Source: CAZLMW01 sp964560875
GTDB lineage: Bacteria > Myxococcota_A > UBA9042
Length of the DNA stretch: 64,000 nucleotides
Direction: 5' to 3'
NCBI GenBank assembly: GCA_964560875.1
Contig: CAZLMW010000015.1
Coordinates: forward strand, 24,236 to 88,235
Under the pieces are notes generated by a model. The model searched no databases, had not been told where the DNA came from, and saw only the letters and a list, made by a program, of their open reading frames with translations. Within the stretch, counting starts at the first letter, position 1, and the number at the start of each line of letters is the position of its first letter. A program made the translations under genes and the position numbers. This document shows positions 1 through 8,117 of the stretch, one piece after another.

Positions 1-354
1 CTGCGGGTGCACAGCCAGCGGATGGGCCGGGCCCGGAGCGCGATCGACAACGCAACCATGCGGCTGCTGACCGCCTACGATTGGCCCGGCAACGTCCGCG
101 AGCTGTCCAACGTGGTGGAGCGCGCCGTGATCCTCTCCAGCGACGGGCCGATAGGGGTCGCCCACCTACCTGCGGAGCTCCACGCTCGGCAAAAGGGGCC
201 GATCAGCCTGAAAGATGCGGTGGCCGCAGCCGAGGCCGCCCATATCCGCCGCACACTCGCTGCGGCGGGCGGTGACAAGGAGGAGGCGGCCGCACTGCTG
301 CGGGTGGATCGCGCGACCCTGTACCGACGGCTGAAAAAGCATGGCATCGGGTAG
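1..354 (+). CDS. sigma-54-dependent response regulator, C-terminal part (5' end outside window)
   Basis: The reading frame is open from base 1, so the gene begins upstream of the window. What remains is the last part of the AAA+ domain, with the WPGNVREL motif near residue 29, followed by a Fis-type helix-turn-helix (GDKEEAAALLRVDRATLYRR) that binds enhancer DNA. This is the standard C-terminus of NtrC-family activators, which use ATP to open sigma-54 promoters. The stop lies inside the start of the following cytochrome c gene (14-bp overlap), so the two are probably co-translated. That suggests the regulator belongs to the metal/redox block that follows. A second complete activator of the same family is at 4548-5945. 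Confidence 0.93.
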   Translation: MRVHSQRMGRARSAIDNATMRLLTAYDWPGNVRELSNVVERAVILSSDGPIGVAHLPAELHARQKGPISLKDAVAAAEAAHIRRTLAAAGGDKEEAAALLRVDRATLYRRLKKHGIG

Positions 355-997
355 CGTCAGCGGGGACCGCTGGGCGGATGAACCGGTCCAGCCGTCGGCC
401 GGGCGGCGACCTCGCGGACTGCTCGCCGTGCGCGACCGCCACTGGCGCTGGCTCTTCGCGGCCGCCCTGGGCGCTTTGCTGTTCAGCTGCGGCGGGATAC
501 TCGCCGCCTGGACACCGGCACCACGACCGCGCGCCCGGCCCACACCACCGTCGCCGCCGCCCGCTGTCCGTCGCTTCAGCGGCCTGCGCGAGCGCGGCGA
601 GCACCTCTACGTGGCGAACGGATGCTTCGGCTGTCACGGTGACCGCGGCGCCGGAGGTGTGCCCAACCCGAACTCGATCCTGGGGTTTGTTCCAGCGCTG
701 CGCGCCTTCGCCGACAAGGTGCTGCTGCATGACGCCGACGAGCGGGCTTGGGTCCTTGACAGGCTCGTGGCGGACCGCCCCGTCACGGAGCGCGATGCGC
801 GCCCCCATCTACGCCACCCGGCGCGCTTCGCGGTGCGCTATCGGATGTTCAGGGAGTTGATCCGTAAGGGCAACCCGTCGCCAAGCCGGCACCTGGACCA
901 GCCGCCCCCTCCGCTGAACATGCCGCCCTGGGCCGGGCGCCTTGAGCCCCGCGACATCGACGCGTTGATGGCGTACCTGCTGAGCCTGTCGCCCTAA
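341..997 (+). CDS. membrane-anchored cytochrome c domain protein
   Basis: 218 aa. An N-terminal cytoplasmic stretch is followed by one hydrophobic segment around residues 35-55, a Pro-rich linker, and a periplasmic cytochrome c domain with one haem-binding CFGCH site near residue 103. The Met in the motif PPPLNMPPWAGRL is a plausible sixth haem ligand. The domain is clearly related to the protein at 994-1674: both carry GGVPNPNS after the haem site and the PPPLNMP motif near the C-terminus. The genes are convergent and their stop codons overlap. Likely role is periplasmic electron transfer; the partner is unknown. The start is the ATG inside the preceding regulator gene. Confidence 0.88.
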   Translation: MASGSVSGDRWADEPVQPSAGRRPRGLLAVRDRHWRWLFAAALGALLFSCGGILAAWTPAPRPRARPTPPSPPPAVRRFSGLRERGEHLYVANGCFGCHGDRGAGGVPNPNSILGFVPALRAFADKVLLHDADERAWVLDRLVADRPVTERDARPHLRHPARFAVRYRMFRELIRKGNPSPSRHLDQPPPPLNMPPWAGRLEPRDIDALMAYLLSLSP

Positions 998-1674
998 TCC
1001 TCGTCTTCCCAGTCATACGACTGGAGCAACCAGGCGATAATCGCGTCAACGTCGCGCGCGGAAAGCTGGCCCTTCCACGCGGGCATGTTCAGCGGCGGCG
1101 GCGGGCCGCGGGGATCCTTGCGACCGGCCGGGTTGCCGTCCCGGACCACGCCTTGCACCGCGTTGTATTGGGCGACGAAGCGCGGCCAGGTGCGGAACGG
1201 GGGCGGCTGCTCGTCCGCGTTGGGCGTCTCGCCGGACTCAAGGCGCTCGACGACCAGCTTGGCGTCCTCTTCATCGAACAGCATCAGCCGGTCGGGCAGC
1301 TCGGCCAGGCTGGGCACGGTGCCCTGGATCGAATTCGGGTTCGGCACCCCGCCGCGGCCGTCTGGACCGTGACAGGCGCCGCACGCTTTGTTCTTGAACA
1401 GCCACTTGCCGCGCGCGGCCAAATCGGCGAAACGGGGCTCAGGCGCGGGCGCCTTCATCGCCGCCGCGTCCGGCGCCTCGGCTGGCGTCGCGACCTTCGG
1501 GTCACCGGCGGTGGGCGCCGTGCTTCCCAAAACCGACGACGCTGGGCCATCGCCGGCGCGCAGGTACAGCCAGCCGAGCGCGGACGACAGCCCGACGATA
1601 GCCAGCGCGACCAGGCCGACGCGGCCGGTCCGATATGATCGTCGCGAAACAGGGGCATCAGTCACGTCACTCAT
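994..1674 (-). CDS. membrane-anchored cytochrome c domain protein (paralogue of 341-997)
   Basis: 226 aa. A single transmembrane helix at about residues 20-38 precedes an Ala/Pro-rich linker and a cytochrome c domain with one CGACH haem site, then GGVPNPNS and a C-terminal PPPLNMPAWKGQL that supplies the likely Met axial ligand. It is the last gene of the minus-strand operon starting at 4247, after the beta-barrel cytochrome, the YtkA-like lipoprotein and the cupredoxin-like protein. The paralogue converges on it from the left, so the pair probably arose by duplication and inversion. An electron-transfer role in the periplasm is inferred from family. Confidence 0.9.
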   Translation of the reverse strand: MSDVTDAPVSRRSYRTGRVGLVALAIVGLSSALGWLYLRAGDGPASSVLGSTAPTAGDPKVATPAEAPDAAAMKAPAPEPRFADLAARGKWLFKNKACGACHGPDGRGGVPNPNSIQGTVPSLAELPDRLMLFDEEDAKLVVERLESGETPNADEQPPPFRTWPRFVAQYNAVQGVVRDGNPAGRKDPRGPPPPLNMPAWKGQLSARDVDAIIAWLLQSYDWEDED

Positions 1675-1717
1675 CGTCGAGCTCCGGTTGAGGTGGGATC
1701 GCCGCCGGACAGCGGTG

Positions 1718-2347
1718 TCACTTCTTCAGGCGCGCCGCCACCGTTGCATTGCCACCGGGCTTGACAGTGACCTGGACCGGCTTGATCCGGAGCCGCTCGT
1801 TCCAGACTTTGAGCGTCCAAGTGCCTGACGGAACGCTGCGCAGGGTCGCCTTGCCGTCGCGGCCCACGACCGCGAAGAAGGGGTTTTGCAGCGCCACGAT
1901 GTACGCGATCATCGACGGATGCATACGGCACAGTTGCGTGTACACGCCGCGTTGCTTGTAGGTGTACTTGCGGGTCTCGCCCTTGCCCCAGACGCCGAGG
2001 TCGTACTTCTCCTTGTCCGGCGAAAAGACGTTGTGGCCCGTCGCATCGCTGTTGCGGAACATGACCGTCGTACCAACCACGATCGGCAGCACGAACGGAA
2101 CGAACTTCTGGTTCTTCTGATCCATCACCACCGGCTTGCGCGGCGCCGGCCACTTGCCGGTGACCCGCTCGAGGTAGACCAACGAGTTCCTGATTCGCTT
2201 CTTCTTCTTAGCGCTCAGCGTGACGTTGATGATGCCGGTCTTGGCGGTGGCGCACACGGCCGGTGCGGAGAGCGATAGACAAATGACGATGGTCAGCGCG
2301 GCAGTCAGCGCGGCTCCGACTGTGGCGTTGGGCAGTGGGCGGTTCAT
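1718..2347 (-). CDS. exported cupredoxin-like (methylamine-utilisation/plastocyanin-type) protein
   Basis: 209 aa from the ATG at 2347, where a typical signal peptide begins (hydrophobic core about residues 10-30, VCA cleavage region). The mature part reads as a carboxypeptidase-regulatory/cupredoxin-like beta sandwich. It contains VMFRNSDATGHNVFS, and later QLCRMHPSM, which together give the His, Cys, His and Met pattern of a type-1 copper site. A frame that stays open far upstream does not look coding before this start. It sits between the YtkA-like lipoprotein and the cytochrome c in one operon, so it may bind copper or shuttle electrons. Binding is inferred from the residues only. Confidence 0.82.
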   Translation of the reverse strand: MNRPLPNATVGAALTAALTIVICLSLSAPAVCATAKTGIINVTLSAKKKKRIRNSLVYLERVTGKWPAPRKPVVMDQKNQKFVPFVLPIVVGTTVMFRNSDATGHNVFSPDKEKYDLGVWGKGETRKYTYKQRGVYTQLCRMHPSMIAYIVALQNPFFAVVGRDGKATLRSVPSGTWTLKVWNERLRIKPVQVTVKPGGNATVAARLKK

Positions 2348-2397
2348 TGTTTGCTCCGTTGGCGCGCGGAATCCACGCGTGGTTGATGCGGTCTGAG

Positions 2398-2820
2398 TCA
2401 GTGGCCCGAGATGACGACGGGGAAGGACTTGGTGACGGTTTCGCCAGCGTCGTCGAACGCAAAATCGACGCGGTACGAGCCGCCGGCAAGCGCCTTGGTC
2501 GTCGTCCAGACGCCCGGGTCGCCCGCCGCCAGGGGCAGGACCTCGTGCAGGCTCCCACCGGCGGTTTGGGTGATGGTCGCCTCGGGTTTGATCGCGCCAG
2601 CCGGCTGGCCGTCCCTCGTCACAGTGAAGCTGTAGGTCAGCTTGTTGCCCGGGTGCAGCTCGTTTGGCGTAATCTTCATCGCGACCGCCCAACTGCCCGC
2701 GTCCGTCGCGTCCGTCGGGAAGCTGTGGTCGTAGCAGCCCGCGCCGGCGAGCAGGGCGATGACGACGACGCCAACGCTCGTCGTGAGCCGCTGAGCGGTT
2801 CGGTTGGTGATGGGCTTCAT
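2398..2820 (-). CDS. YtkA/FixH-like lipoprotein
   Basis: 140 aa from the ATG at 2820. The N-terminus has a hydrophobic segment ending in a lipobox (LLAGAGC, Cys near residue 24), so the protein is probably lipidated. The remainder resembles the YtkA-like immunoglobulin-type domain found near copper and cytochrome genes: SYSFTVTRDGQPAG, then a GVWTTTKALAGGSYRVDFAF strand region. It follows the beta-barrel cytochrome gene with a 44-bp gap and precedes the cupredoxin gene on the same strand. A role in copper handling or respiratory complex assembly is plausible from family and context but is not shown by the sequence. Confidence 0.78.
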   Translation of the reverse strand: MKPITNRTAQRLTTSVGVVVIALLAGAGCYDHSFPTDATDAGSWAVAMKITPNELHPGNKLTYSFTVTRDGQPAGAIKPEATITQTAGGSLHEVLPLAAGDPGVWTTTKALAGGSYRVDFAFDDAGETVTKSFPVVISGH

Positions 2821-2864
2821 CTCGGTCTCCTTGGCACACGGGGGCTGTGGTGCATGGGGCAGCG

Positions 2865-4247
2865 TCAGAACGCGGTGGAGAGCGCGAATGAGGCGCCTTC
2901 GAACTCGAAGTGGCCACCGGGGTTCTGGGCCAGATTGGCCATCGCGCGCAGCGACACGTTGGCCCGCATCAGCACGTTGGCTCCGACGAGCGTGCGCTGA
3001 GCGTTGCCTGTCTCCTCGTCCGGCCACTGCTGCAGGAAGTGCTCGTAGCGACCGGTCGCCACCAGCCAGGGCCAGATCACCCAATCGGCCTGCGCGAAGA
3101 TGCCGCGGAGGCTGCCGTTGCGCTGGTCTCCGAAGCTGGGCCGCTCATGCTCCTGCACGAAAATCGCGGCGACGAGATTGATGTCACCGAGCATCGCATT
3201 GACGTCCACACCGGCGCGCCAGAAGCGATCACTCTGGGTCTGTGTGCCACCCGCCGGGTCGCCGAACGTCGCGAAGCCGCTGTAGCCGAAACCGCCGAGC
3301 AACACCGACCATTCCGCCCATGGGTGCGACGACTTCGCGCCACCGATGCCGTCAAGCCGCATGCCGCCGAGCTTGTAGTCGACGCGGCCATAGAAGTCCT
3401 TGGCGCGGTTGCCGAGGTTGCTGCTGCCCTCCACGGCGCCCGCTACGTACCCCAGCCGACCGCTCGCGAGCACGCCGCTGAGTTCCACGCCGGTCTGTTC
3501 AGGCTCGGGCGACCAGGCGTTGCCACCGAACGCCACGGTGGTGCTGAGAAGATTGTGTCCCGTCAGGTTGCGGTGCACGCTGAAGCTGTTCAGGACCGGC
3601 TCGAAGCTGCCGACGCGGACCAGCAACGCGGGGGTTTCGAAGGGGCGGAAAATCACGTTGGGGCGTTCCAACTCGACGTCCGCCCCGTCGGTGGTCGCCG
3701 CCACCTCGAGCTTGGCGAACCAGCTGAGCATCTTGCCGGCCGTTCCGGCCGTAAAAAGCGCCGCTCCCGGGCGGCTGAATTCGATCCCGAGCGGCTCGTT
3801 GTGGTCGTCCGGCGCCCCGCCGGTCTGGCGTGGCACAGCGGCCAATCCGCCATGCGCGTGGCCACCGCCCAGCTCGCTTGTGAGCTTGGCCTTTTGCACG
3901 ATTTGAAACGCTACGGGCACCGCACCGGGGATATCGCCGGGCATCACCGCGTTGGGAAACAGTTTGCGGTGCACCTTGTGGCCGAGCGCGAGCGGCTCGT
4001 CCTGGTTCGAGCCTTCCTCGTCGGCGCCGGGGAACCGGTAGCCGTTGCGGCGAAACGCCTCTCCGAACGGATTCAGCTTCGGAAACGCGGTGTGGCACGT
4101 CTGGCAGCTGGTCTCGTACTTGCGGGCGAACACGGGTATGGCGGCGGCTGGGGCCGGTACGATCAGCGCCGCGATGTACAGGACGGCGGCCGCCAAGACG
4201 GTTGTCGTGTGGCTGGCACGCCAGCGGTGCGTGAGACGGGCGTTCAT
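2865..4247 (-). CDS. outer-membrane cytochrome c/beta-barrel protein, first gene of operon
   Basis: 460 aa from the ATG at 4247, preceded by a perfect AGGAGG (bases 4254-4259 on the opposite strand), which fixes the start. A signal peptide is followed directly by a single CQTCH haem site (YETSCQTCHTAFPKLNPFGE), then some 380 residues of alternating amphipathic strands rich in Gly and aromatic residues, ending in Phe as outer-membrane barrels do. This combination of a short N-terminal cytochrome and a porin-like barrel is known in proteobacteria and may pass electrons through the outer membrane. A His/Gly patch (GGGHAHGG) could bind metal. It heads the operon 4247-994 and has a candidate sigma-54 promoter upstream. 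Confidence 0.85.
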   Translation of the reverse strand: MNARLTHRWRASHTTTVLAAAVLYIAALIVPAPAAAIPVFARKYETSCQTCHTAFPKLNPFGEAFRRNGYRFPGADEEGSNQDEPLALGHKVHRKLFPNAVMPGDIPGAVPVAFQIVQKAKLTSELGGGHAHGGLAAVPRQTGGAPDDHNEPLGIEFSRPGAALFTAGTAGKMLSWFAKLEVAATTDGADVELERPNVIFRPFETPALLVRVGSFEPVLNSFSVHRNLTGHNLLSTTVAFGGNAWSPEPEQTGVELSGVLASGRLGYVAGAVEGSSNLGNRAKDFYGRVDYKLGGMRLDGIGGAKSSHPWAEWSVLLGGFGYSGFATFGDPAGGTQTQSDRFWRAGVDVNAMLGDINLVAAIFVQEHERPSFGDQRNGSLRGIFAQADWVIWPWLVATGRYEHFLQQWPDEETGNAQRTLVGANVLMRANVSLRAMANLAQNPGGHFEFEGASFALSTAF

Positions 4248-4293
4248 GGTCGGCCTCCTGTGGCGGCGAGCGCCGCGATTCACCTCCCTTGAT

Positions 4294-4309
4294 TGCAAGC
4301 TCCAATCCA
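4294..4309 (-). promoter_or_regulatory. candidate sigma-54 promoter for the 4247-994 operon
   Basis: Read on the minus strand the site is TGGATTGGAGCTTGCA. It keeps the invariant GG and GC with exactly 10 bases between them and a perfect TTGCA at -12, but it has three mismatches in the -24 box. A start about 12 bases downstream would give a leader of roughly 35 nt carrying the AGGAGG. Two sigma-54 activators flank the region, which supports the call. Confidence 0.45.
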
Positions 4310-4313
4310 ATCC

Positions 4314-4328
4314 GAATTGATTCAATTC
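4314..4328. promoter_or_regulatory. 15-bp perfect inverted repeat upstream of sigma-54-type site
   Basis: GAATTGATTCAATTC is a 7-1-7 perfect palindrome in an AT-rich patch of otherwise GC-rich DNA, just upstream of the candidate -24 element. It could be an activator or repressor operator for the cytochrome operon. Its binding partner is unknown. The rest of the 4248-4547 gap holds no convincing gene. Confidence 0.4.
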
Positions 4329-4547
4329 AACCTGTGGATTTCAATGTTAAAAATGGCAGCAGCGCGGGCGCAATCAGCGGCCTGCCGTCGCAAGGGTGCG
4401 ACGGGCGCGTGCGCCCGGATCTCGAACCTGCGACAGGTCACCAACCGCCTGAAAGTGCTGATATTTATCTGTTTGAATGCGCTGATGTCGGCGCTTGAGT
4501 CCGACAGGCATCGCAGATCTGCGACGTGCTCCCAGCTCGGGGCCGAG

Positions 4548-5945
4548 CTATTCCGCGCTGTCCGCGTCGGCGTAGCGGGCGAGCCGGTACAGCAGCGCGT
4601 GTCGCGGCATGCCGAGGTAGCGCGCCGTGGCCGATCGGTTGCCTTCGTGCCGCGCCAACGCTCTTTCGATGATTTCACGCTCAAGCGCCTTGAGCACGAA
4701 GGGGCGCTCGGGCAAGATCAGTTCGCCGGGCATGAGCAAACCCTTGGGTGCCACCTGGGTCGCCTCGCGGACCTCGGCGGTGGGCGAAGCGTGGGCGACC
4801 AGGTCGGTTAGGTCGAGAAAAGGACCCCGCCGGAGCAGGACCATGCGGTGGATGGTGTTGCGAAGCTCGCGGACGTTGCCCGGCCAGCGCAAGAGCTCCA
4901 GCGCCTTGAGCAGCGCCTCGCTCATGCCGATGGGTTCGTCGCTTACGCTCGCCAGGAAGTGACGGGCGAGGCATTCGATGTCCCCTGGGCGCTCGCGCAG
5001 CGGAGGGACGCGCAGCGGCACCACGGAGAGGCGATGATAGAGGTCTTCGCGGAAGCGGCCCGCGGCGACCTCCGCGGGGAGCTCCCGGTTCGTCGCAGCG
5101 ACGACACGCGCATCCACCGCGATGCTACCGCCGCCGAGTCGGTCGACCACCGACTCCTCGAGCACCCGCAGGATCTTGGGCTGCAGCGGCAGCGGCAGCT
5201 CACCGATCTCATCGAGCAGCAGTGTGCCGCCGCGGGCGCGCTCGAACTTGCCGCGGCGGGCCCGGTCCGCGCCCGTATACGCGCCTTTGTCATGCCCGAA
5301 CAGCTCGGCCTCGAGCAGATTCCCTGGTAGCGCCGCGCAGTTGACGGCCACGAACGGCCCCTTGCGCCCGCTGCGGGTGTGCAGACGACGCGCGAAGAGC
5401 TCCTTGCCGGTGCCGCTCTCACCGCTGAGCAGCACCGCGACGTCGGCCGACGCGATTCGGTCGATCGCGTCGACGAGCTGCTCGATCTGCGGGCTGCGGC
5501 CGACGATCAGCGGCGCTTCATCTCTTTCGTCGCGGCGCGGCGCTGGAGCTGTGGGTTGGAGCGCACGCAAGATCCGCGCCTTGAACTCCGCCCGCCGAAA
5601 CGGCTTGGTGATGTAGTCGACCGCGCCGAGCGTCACCGCCTCCGCGGCTTGCTCGACGGTGCCGTAGGCCGTGACGATGACGACGCGCGTCGCGGCGCTG
5701 CAGCCTCGCGCTGCGTCCAGCACCTGCAAGCCGTCGGCGCCCGGCATCTTGATGTCGGTCACAACCAGGTCGAAAGGGGCATCATGTTTCGCGGCCGCAC
5801 GCAGCGCCGCGATCGCGTCATCTCCGCGGGCGGCAACGGTGCACGCGAGGCCTTGCTCCTCCAGGTTGAAACGCAAGACCGCGCGCAGGCTCTCGTCGTC
5901 CTCAGCGACGAGAGCGCGTCGACTCAGCGCGCCTTGGTCAGCCAT
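4548..5945 (-). CDS. NtrC-family sigma-54 response regulator
   Basis: 465 aa from the ATG at 5945. Domains in order: an N-terminal receiver with the phospho-acceptor Asp in VVTDIKMPG (near residue 58) and a YITKPF switch Lys; a central AAA+ domain with Walker A GESGTGKE and the sigma-54 contact loop as GAYTGA (the tolerated Tyr variant of GAFTGA); and a C-terminal Fis-type HTH (NRSATARYLGMPRHALLYRL). Its start overlaps the stop of the kinase gene by 8 bp, so the two are translationally coupled and form a cognate two-component pair. Probable targets are the sigma-54-type promoters at 7779-7794 and 4294-4309, which would make the system autoregulated. Confidence 0.95.
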   Translation of the reverse strand: MADQGALSRRALVAEDDESLRAVLRFNLEEQGLACTVAARGDDAIAALRAAAKHDAPFDLVVTDIKMPGADGLQVLDAARGCSAATRVVIVTAYGTVEQAAEAVTLGAVDYITKPFRRAEFKARILRALQPTAPAPRRDERDEAPLIVGRSPQIEQLVDAIDRIASADVAVLLSGESGTGKELFARRLHTRSGRKGPFVAVNCAALPGNLLEAELFGHDKGAYTGADRARRGKFERARGGTLLLDEIGELPLPLQPKILRVLEESVVDRLGGGSIAVDARVVAATNRELPAEVAAGRFREDLYHRLSVVPLRVPPLRERPGDIECLARHFLASVSDEPIGMSEALLKALELLRWPGNVRELRNTIHRMVLLRRGPFLDLTDLVAHASPTAEVREATQVAPKGLLMPGELILPERPFVLKALEREIIERALARHEGNRSATARYLGMPRHALLYRLARYADADSAE

Positions 5946-7032
5946 CCAGACGCCCTCCGGGCAGCTCGAGGTGAAAGACGGTTCCACCACTCGCGCGAGC
6001 GGTGTGGTGGAGTCTACCACCCAGGCCGGCCGCGAGGCTCGCCGCGATCGCGAGCCCCAGGCCGGTCCCACCGTCTGTAGAGGTGACGTAGGGATCGTAG
6101 ATCGACGCCCCGAGCGCCGGATCGACGCCGCCCCCGTCGTCGCTGACGTGCAGCATCACCGAGCCATCGGGCTGGCGGTGTGCGCCGACCTCGACACGCC
6201 CGCCAGGGGCTGCCGCGATCGCGTTGGTGACCAGGTTGGTCAAGATCTGTGTGACGTGATCCGGATCGCCATGAGCCCAGAGCGGATTGCCGGGCCTCGA
6301 CTCCCCGCTCTCGGACGCCGCACACGGCGTCTGGCCCAGCTCGACGTCCGCGCTCATGGCAGGCGGCTGCATCAGCGCGACAACATGCGCGATCGACTTG
6401 CCGACATCGACGTTGCCAAGGCGTGCCGCGGCCGGGCGCGCGAAGGCCATGAACTGCGCGATCACGCGGTCGAGCCGCTCGATTTCCCGGACGCCGACAT
6501 CCGCCATCTCCGCAGCCGGCGAGTCGGTGGGGACGGCGCCCGCAAGAATCTCGATCGCCCCCTGGATCCCGCCGAGCGGGTTGCGGATCTCGTGCGCGAT
6601 CCCACGCGCCAGGTGTGCCACGCTCGCTGATCGCGCGGCCCGCTCCTCCGCCCTCGACCGCTCGATCGCCTCGCTCGCGGCCTCCACGGCTGTGGCGCGC
6701 TGTCGGTCGACCAGCGTGCCGGCGATGGCGCCGATCACCAGATACATCAACAGCTCGGCCGCTTTGTCGACCGCGCTGGCCGGATCCCGGTGCCCCGGTA
6801 TCAGGAACGCGTGCGGCAGGTACAAGAGAATGGTGGCAAGCGACACGACCAGTCCGCCGCGTAGGCCCCACTGCAGCGCGCCCCAGCAGACCGGGATGTA
6901 GTAGAGGCGGCGCAGGATGTCGTGGTGCAGGACGCGCTCGGTGCCGATCAGGTAGTGCCCGGCGGTGATGCCGACCAGCAACAATGCGACCGCAAGTCGC
7001 GCGCGGCGTTGCTGGATCGCGTCGTCGTTCAC
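5938..7032 (-). CDS. membrane sensor histidine kinase, cognate to the adjacent sigma-54 regulator
   Basis: 364 aa from a GTG at 7032, chosen because GTGA overlaps the stop of the upstream DUF3347 gene by 4 bp and because the frame further upstream is not coding-like. The N-terminal 110 residues hold about four short transmembrane helices with little periplasmic sequence (DUF4118-like layout). A HisKA domain with the phospho-His in ARGIAHEIRNPLGG follows, then a HATPase_c domain with N box (NLVTNAIAAAP), DDGGG and GTGLGLAIA. The stimulus is likely membrane or periplasmic metal stress, inferred from the His-rich metal-binding protein encoded just upstream. Confidence 0.94.
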   Translation of the reverse strand: MNDDAIQQRRARLAVALLLVGITAGHYLIGTERVLHHDILRRLYYIPVCWGALQWGLRGGLVVSLATILLYLPHAFLIPGHRDPASAVDKAAELLMYLVIGAIAGTLVDRQRATAVEAASEAIERSRAEERAARSASVAHLARGIAHEIRNPLGGIQGAIEILAGAVPTDSPAAEMADVGVREIERLDRVIAQFMAFARPAAARLGNVDVGKSIAHVVALMQPPAMSADVELGQTPCAASESGESRPGNPLWAHGDPDHVTQILTNLVTNAIAAAPGGRVEVGAHRQPDGSVMLHVSDDGGGVDPALGASIYDPYVTSTDGGTGLGLAIAASLAAGLGGRLHHTARASGGTVFHLELPGGRLDG

Positions 7033-7715
7033 GGCGCGAGCTTGATCCTGTGGCCGCACGCGAGCATGCGCTTGCCCATGTAAGGATTGGCCATCGGACC
7101 CTTCAGCTGCAGCCATTTCCCGTAGCCGGCCGCCATGGGGCACTGGTACGTATTGAGCCCCGCCGCACCGGCCTTGCTGGCCGCGAGCAAGCCGATCAGC
7201 GCCTTGGAAAGGTCGCCGAAGTGGCCGCGCATCTCTTTGATACCCTTCGCCTTTGCTGCTGCTGCTGCGGCGCGCCTTGACGCCTTGACGGACCCCGGCG
7301 GTCCTGCTCGATCCGGCCATGTCACGGTGGTGAACGCCCGCGCCGCGCGCCGCGCTGCGGCCTCATCATCGGCGGCGAGCGCCTCGCGCAGCGTCTCGTA
7401 GATGCCGAGCGGCGCGGCGTACGTCGGGTGCGCCTTGTGCGCCTTGTGCCCGCTGTGCCCGTTGTGCTCCTTGTGCTCCTTGTGCCCCTTGTGCCCCTTG
7501 TGCCCCTTGTGCCCCTTGTGCCCCTTGTGCTCCTTGTGCTCCTTGTGCTCCTTGTGCCCCTTGTCGCCGTTCGCACGATGGCTGGCGCCGCGCTCGTGCT
7601 GCGGGTCTTTGCCCGCACCGCAGCGAGCCGCATCGCCCTGAGGGCAGAGCGCGACCGCTGGGAACGTCCAAAGGACCAGCACGGTGCCGGCGAGAAAGGT
7701 CGGTGTTTTCAGCAT
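7029..7715 (-). CDS. exported His/Lys-rich repeat protein with DUF3347-type metal-binding domain
   Basis: 228 aa from the ATG at 7715. A signal peptide (LAGTVLVLWTFPAVALC) is followed by a run of about 15 GHK/EHK tripeptides, which is very rich in His and encoded by 9-bp tandem repeats. An Ala-rich helical domain follows, ending in QCPMA and then NPYMGKRMLACGH. This end matches the C-terminal DUF3347 region of the CusB-like protein at 14342-16351 (FCPMA, NPCYGESMLRCG), so both probably bind the same metal. The gene is first in the kinase/regulator operon and overlaps the kinase start by 4 bp. A periplasmic metal buffer or sensor partner is a reasonable inference. Confidence 0.85.
   Translation of the reverse strand: MLKTPTFLAGTVLVLWTFPAVALCPQGDAARCGAGKDPQHERGASHRANGDKGHKEHKEHKEHKGHKGHKGHKGHKGHKEHKEHNGHSGHKAHKAHPTYAAPLGIYETLREALAADDEAAARRAARAFTTVTWPDRAGPPGSVKASRRAAAAAAKAKGIKEMRGHFGDLSKALIGLLAASKAGAAGLNTYQCPMAAGYGKWLQLKGPMANPYMGKRMLACGHRIKLAP
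7432..7566 (-). repeat. 9-bp tandem repeat array encoding GHK/EHK tripeptides
   Basis: About fifteen units of the form (c/t)ccttgtgc lie head to tail, with an uninterrupted block of five identical cccttgtgc units in the middle and slightly diverged units at both ends. The array is in frame with the exported His-rich protein. Unit number could change by slippage, altering the number of His ligands. Confidence 0.9.
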
Positions 7716-7778
7716 GGAAGACTCCAAATTGGTACGCGACCAACCCCGAGCGGCCGGCCGACTGTCCCCACGTCGGTG

Positions 7779-7794
7779 AGCAAGCTTCGCGCCA
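7779..7794 (-). promoter_or_regulatory. near-consensus sigma-54 promoter for the His-rich protein/kinase/regulator operon
   Basis: On the minus strand the site reads TGGCGCGAAGCTTGCT, which differs from the TGGCACG-N4-TTGCW consensus at one position and has the exact GG-N10-GC spacing. It would start transcription near 7768, about 50 nt before the ATG at 7715. The perfect 5-3-5 inverted repeat CGCACAACGTGCG at 7809-7821, just upstream, could be an activator site. Because the operon encodes a sigma-54 activator, this suggests positive autoregulation. Confidence 0.7.
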
Positions 7795-7921
7795 AACCCG
7801 AGATTTCTCGCACAACGTGCGGACTCGAAAGGCTTTAACGCATATGAGCACGACGGCGGACCCGGGTCGGAATCGCTGTTTGTGGTGGATGGTCGTGGTC
7901 GCATGTCGAAAATCCTACAGT

Positions 7922-8113
7922 TCATGTCGAGAAACCATCAGCCGCGACCAGGGACAAGAGCCAGCCGGCCGCGTGCAGGAAGATGCGTTCGGCCGCCCGG
8001 CAGCCGTCCGAGCAGCCAAACCCGTGGTAGTACACGTCCGCAGCGAACGCCACGACGACCGCGCTCCAGTCGAGCGGGCGGACCCAGCGAGGCGGCTTCG
8101 GCGTGGCGCTCAA
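7922..8113 (-). CDS. possible small membrane protein
   Basis: 63 aa, beginning 5 bp after the stop of the membrane protein gene at 8118-8582. It has two hydrophobic stretches (WSAVVVAFAADVYY and FLHAAGWLLSLVAA), and its position at the end of the operon fits a small integral membrane protein. The start would be TTG with only a weak ribosome site, and the protein is short, so it could also be non-coding. No family recognised. Confidence 0.35.
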   Translation of the reverse strand: MSATPKPPRWVRPLDWSAVVVAFAADVYYHGFGCSDGCRAAERIFLHAAGWLLSLVAADGFST

Positions 8114-8117
8114 CAGG

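Noticed and set aside
7432..7566. CRISPR-like array
   Set aside because: The 9-bp units are contiguous with no spacers and are in frame with a coding sequence.
7428..7838. Leu/Val-rich plus-strand frame over the His-rich repeats
   Set aside because: It is the antisense reading of the 9-bp repeat array and mimics a hydrophobic repeat protein by chance.
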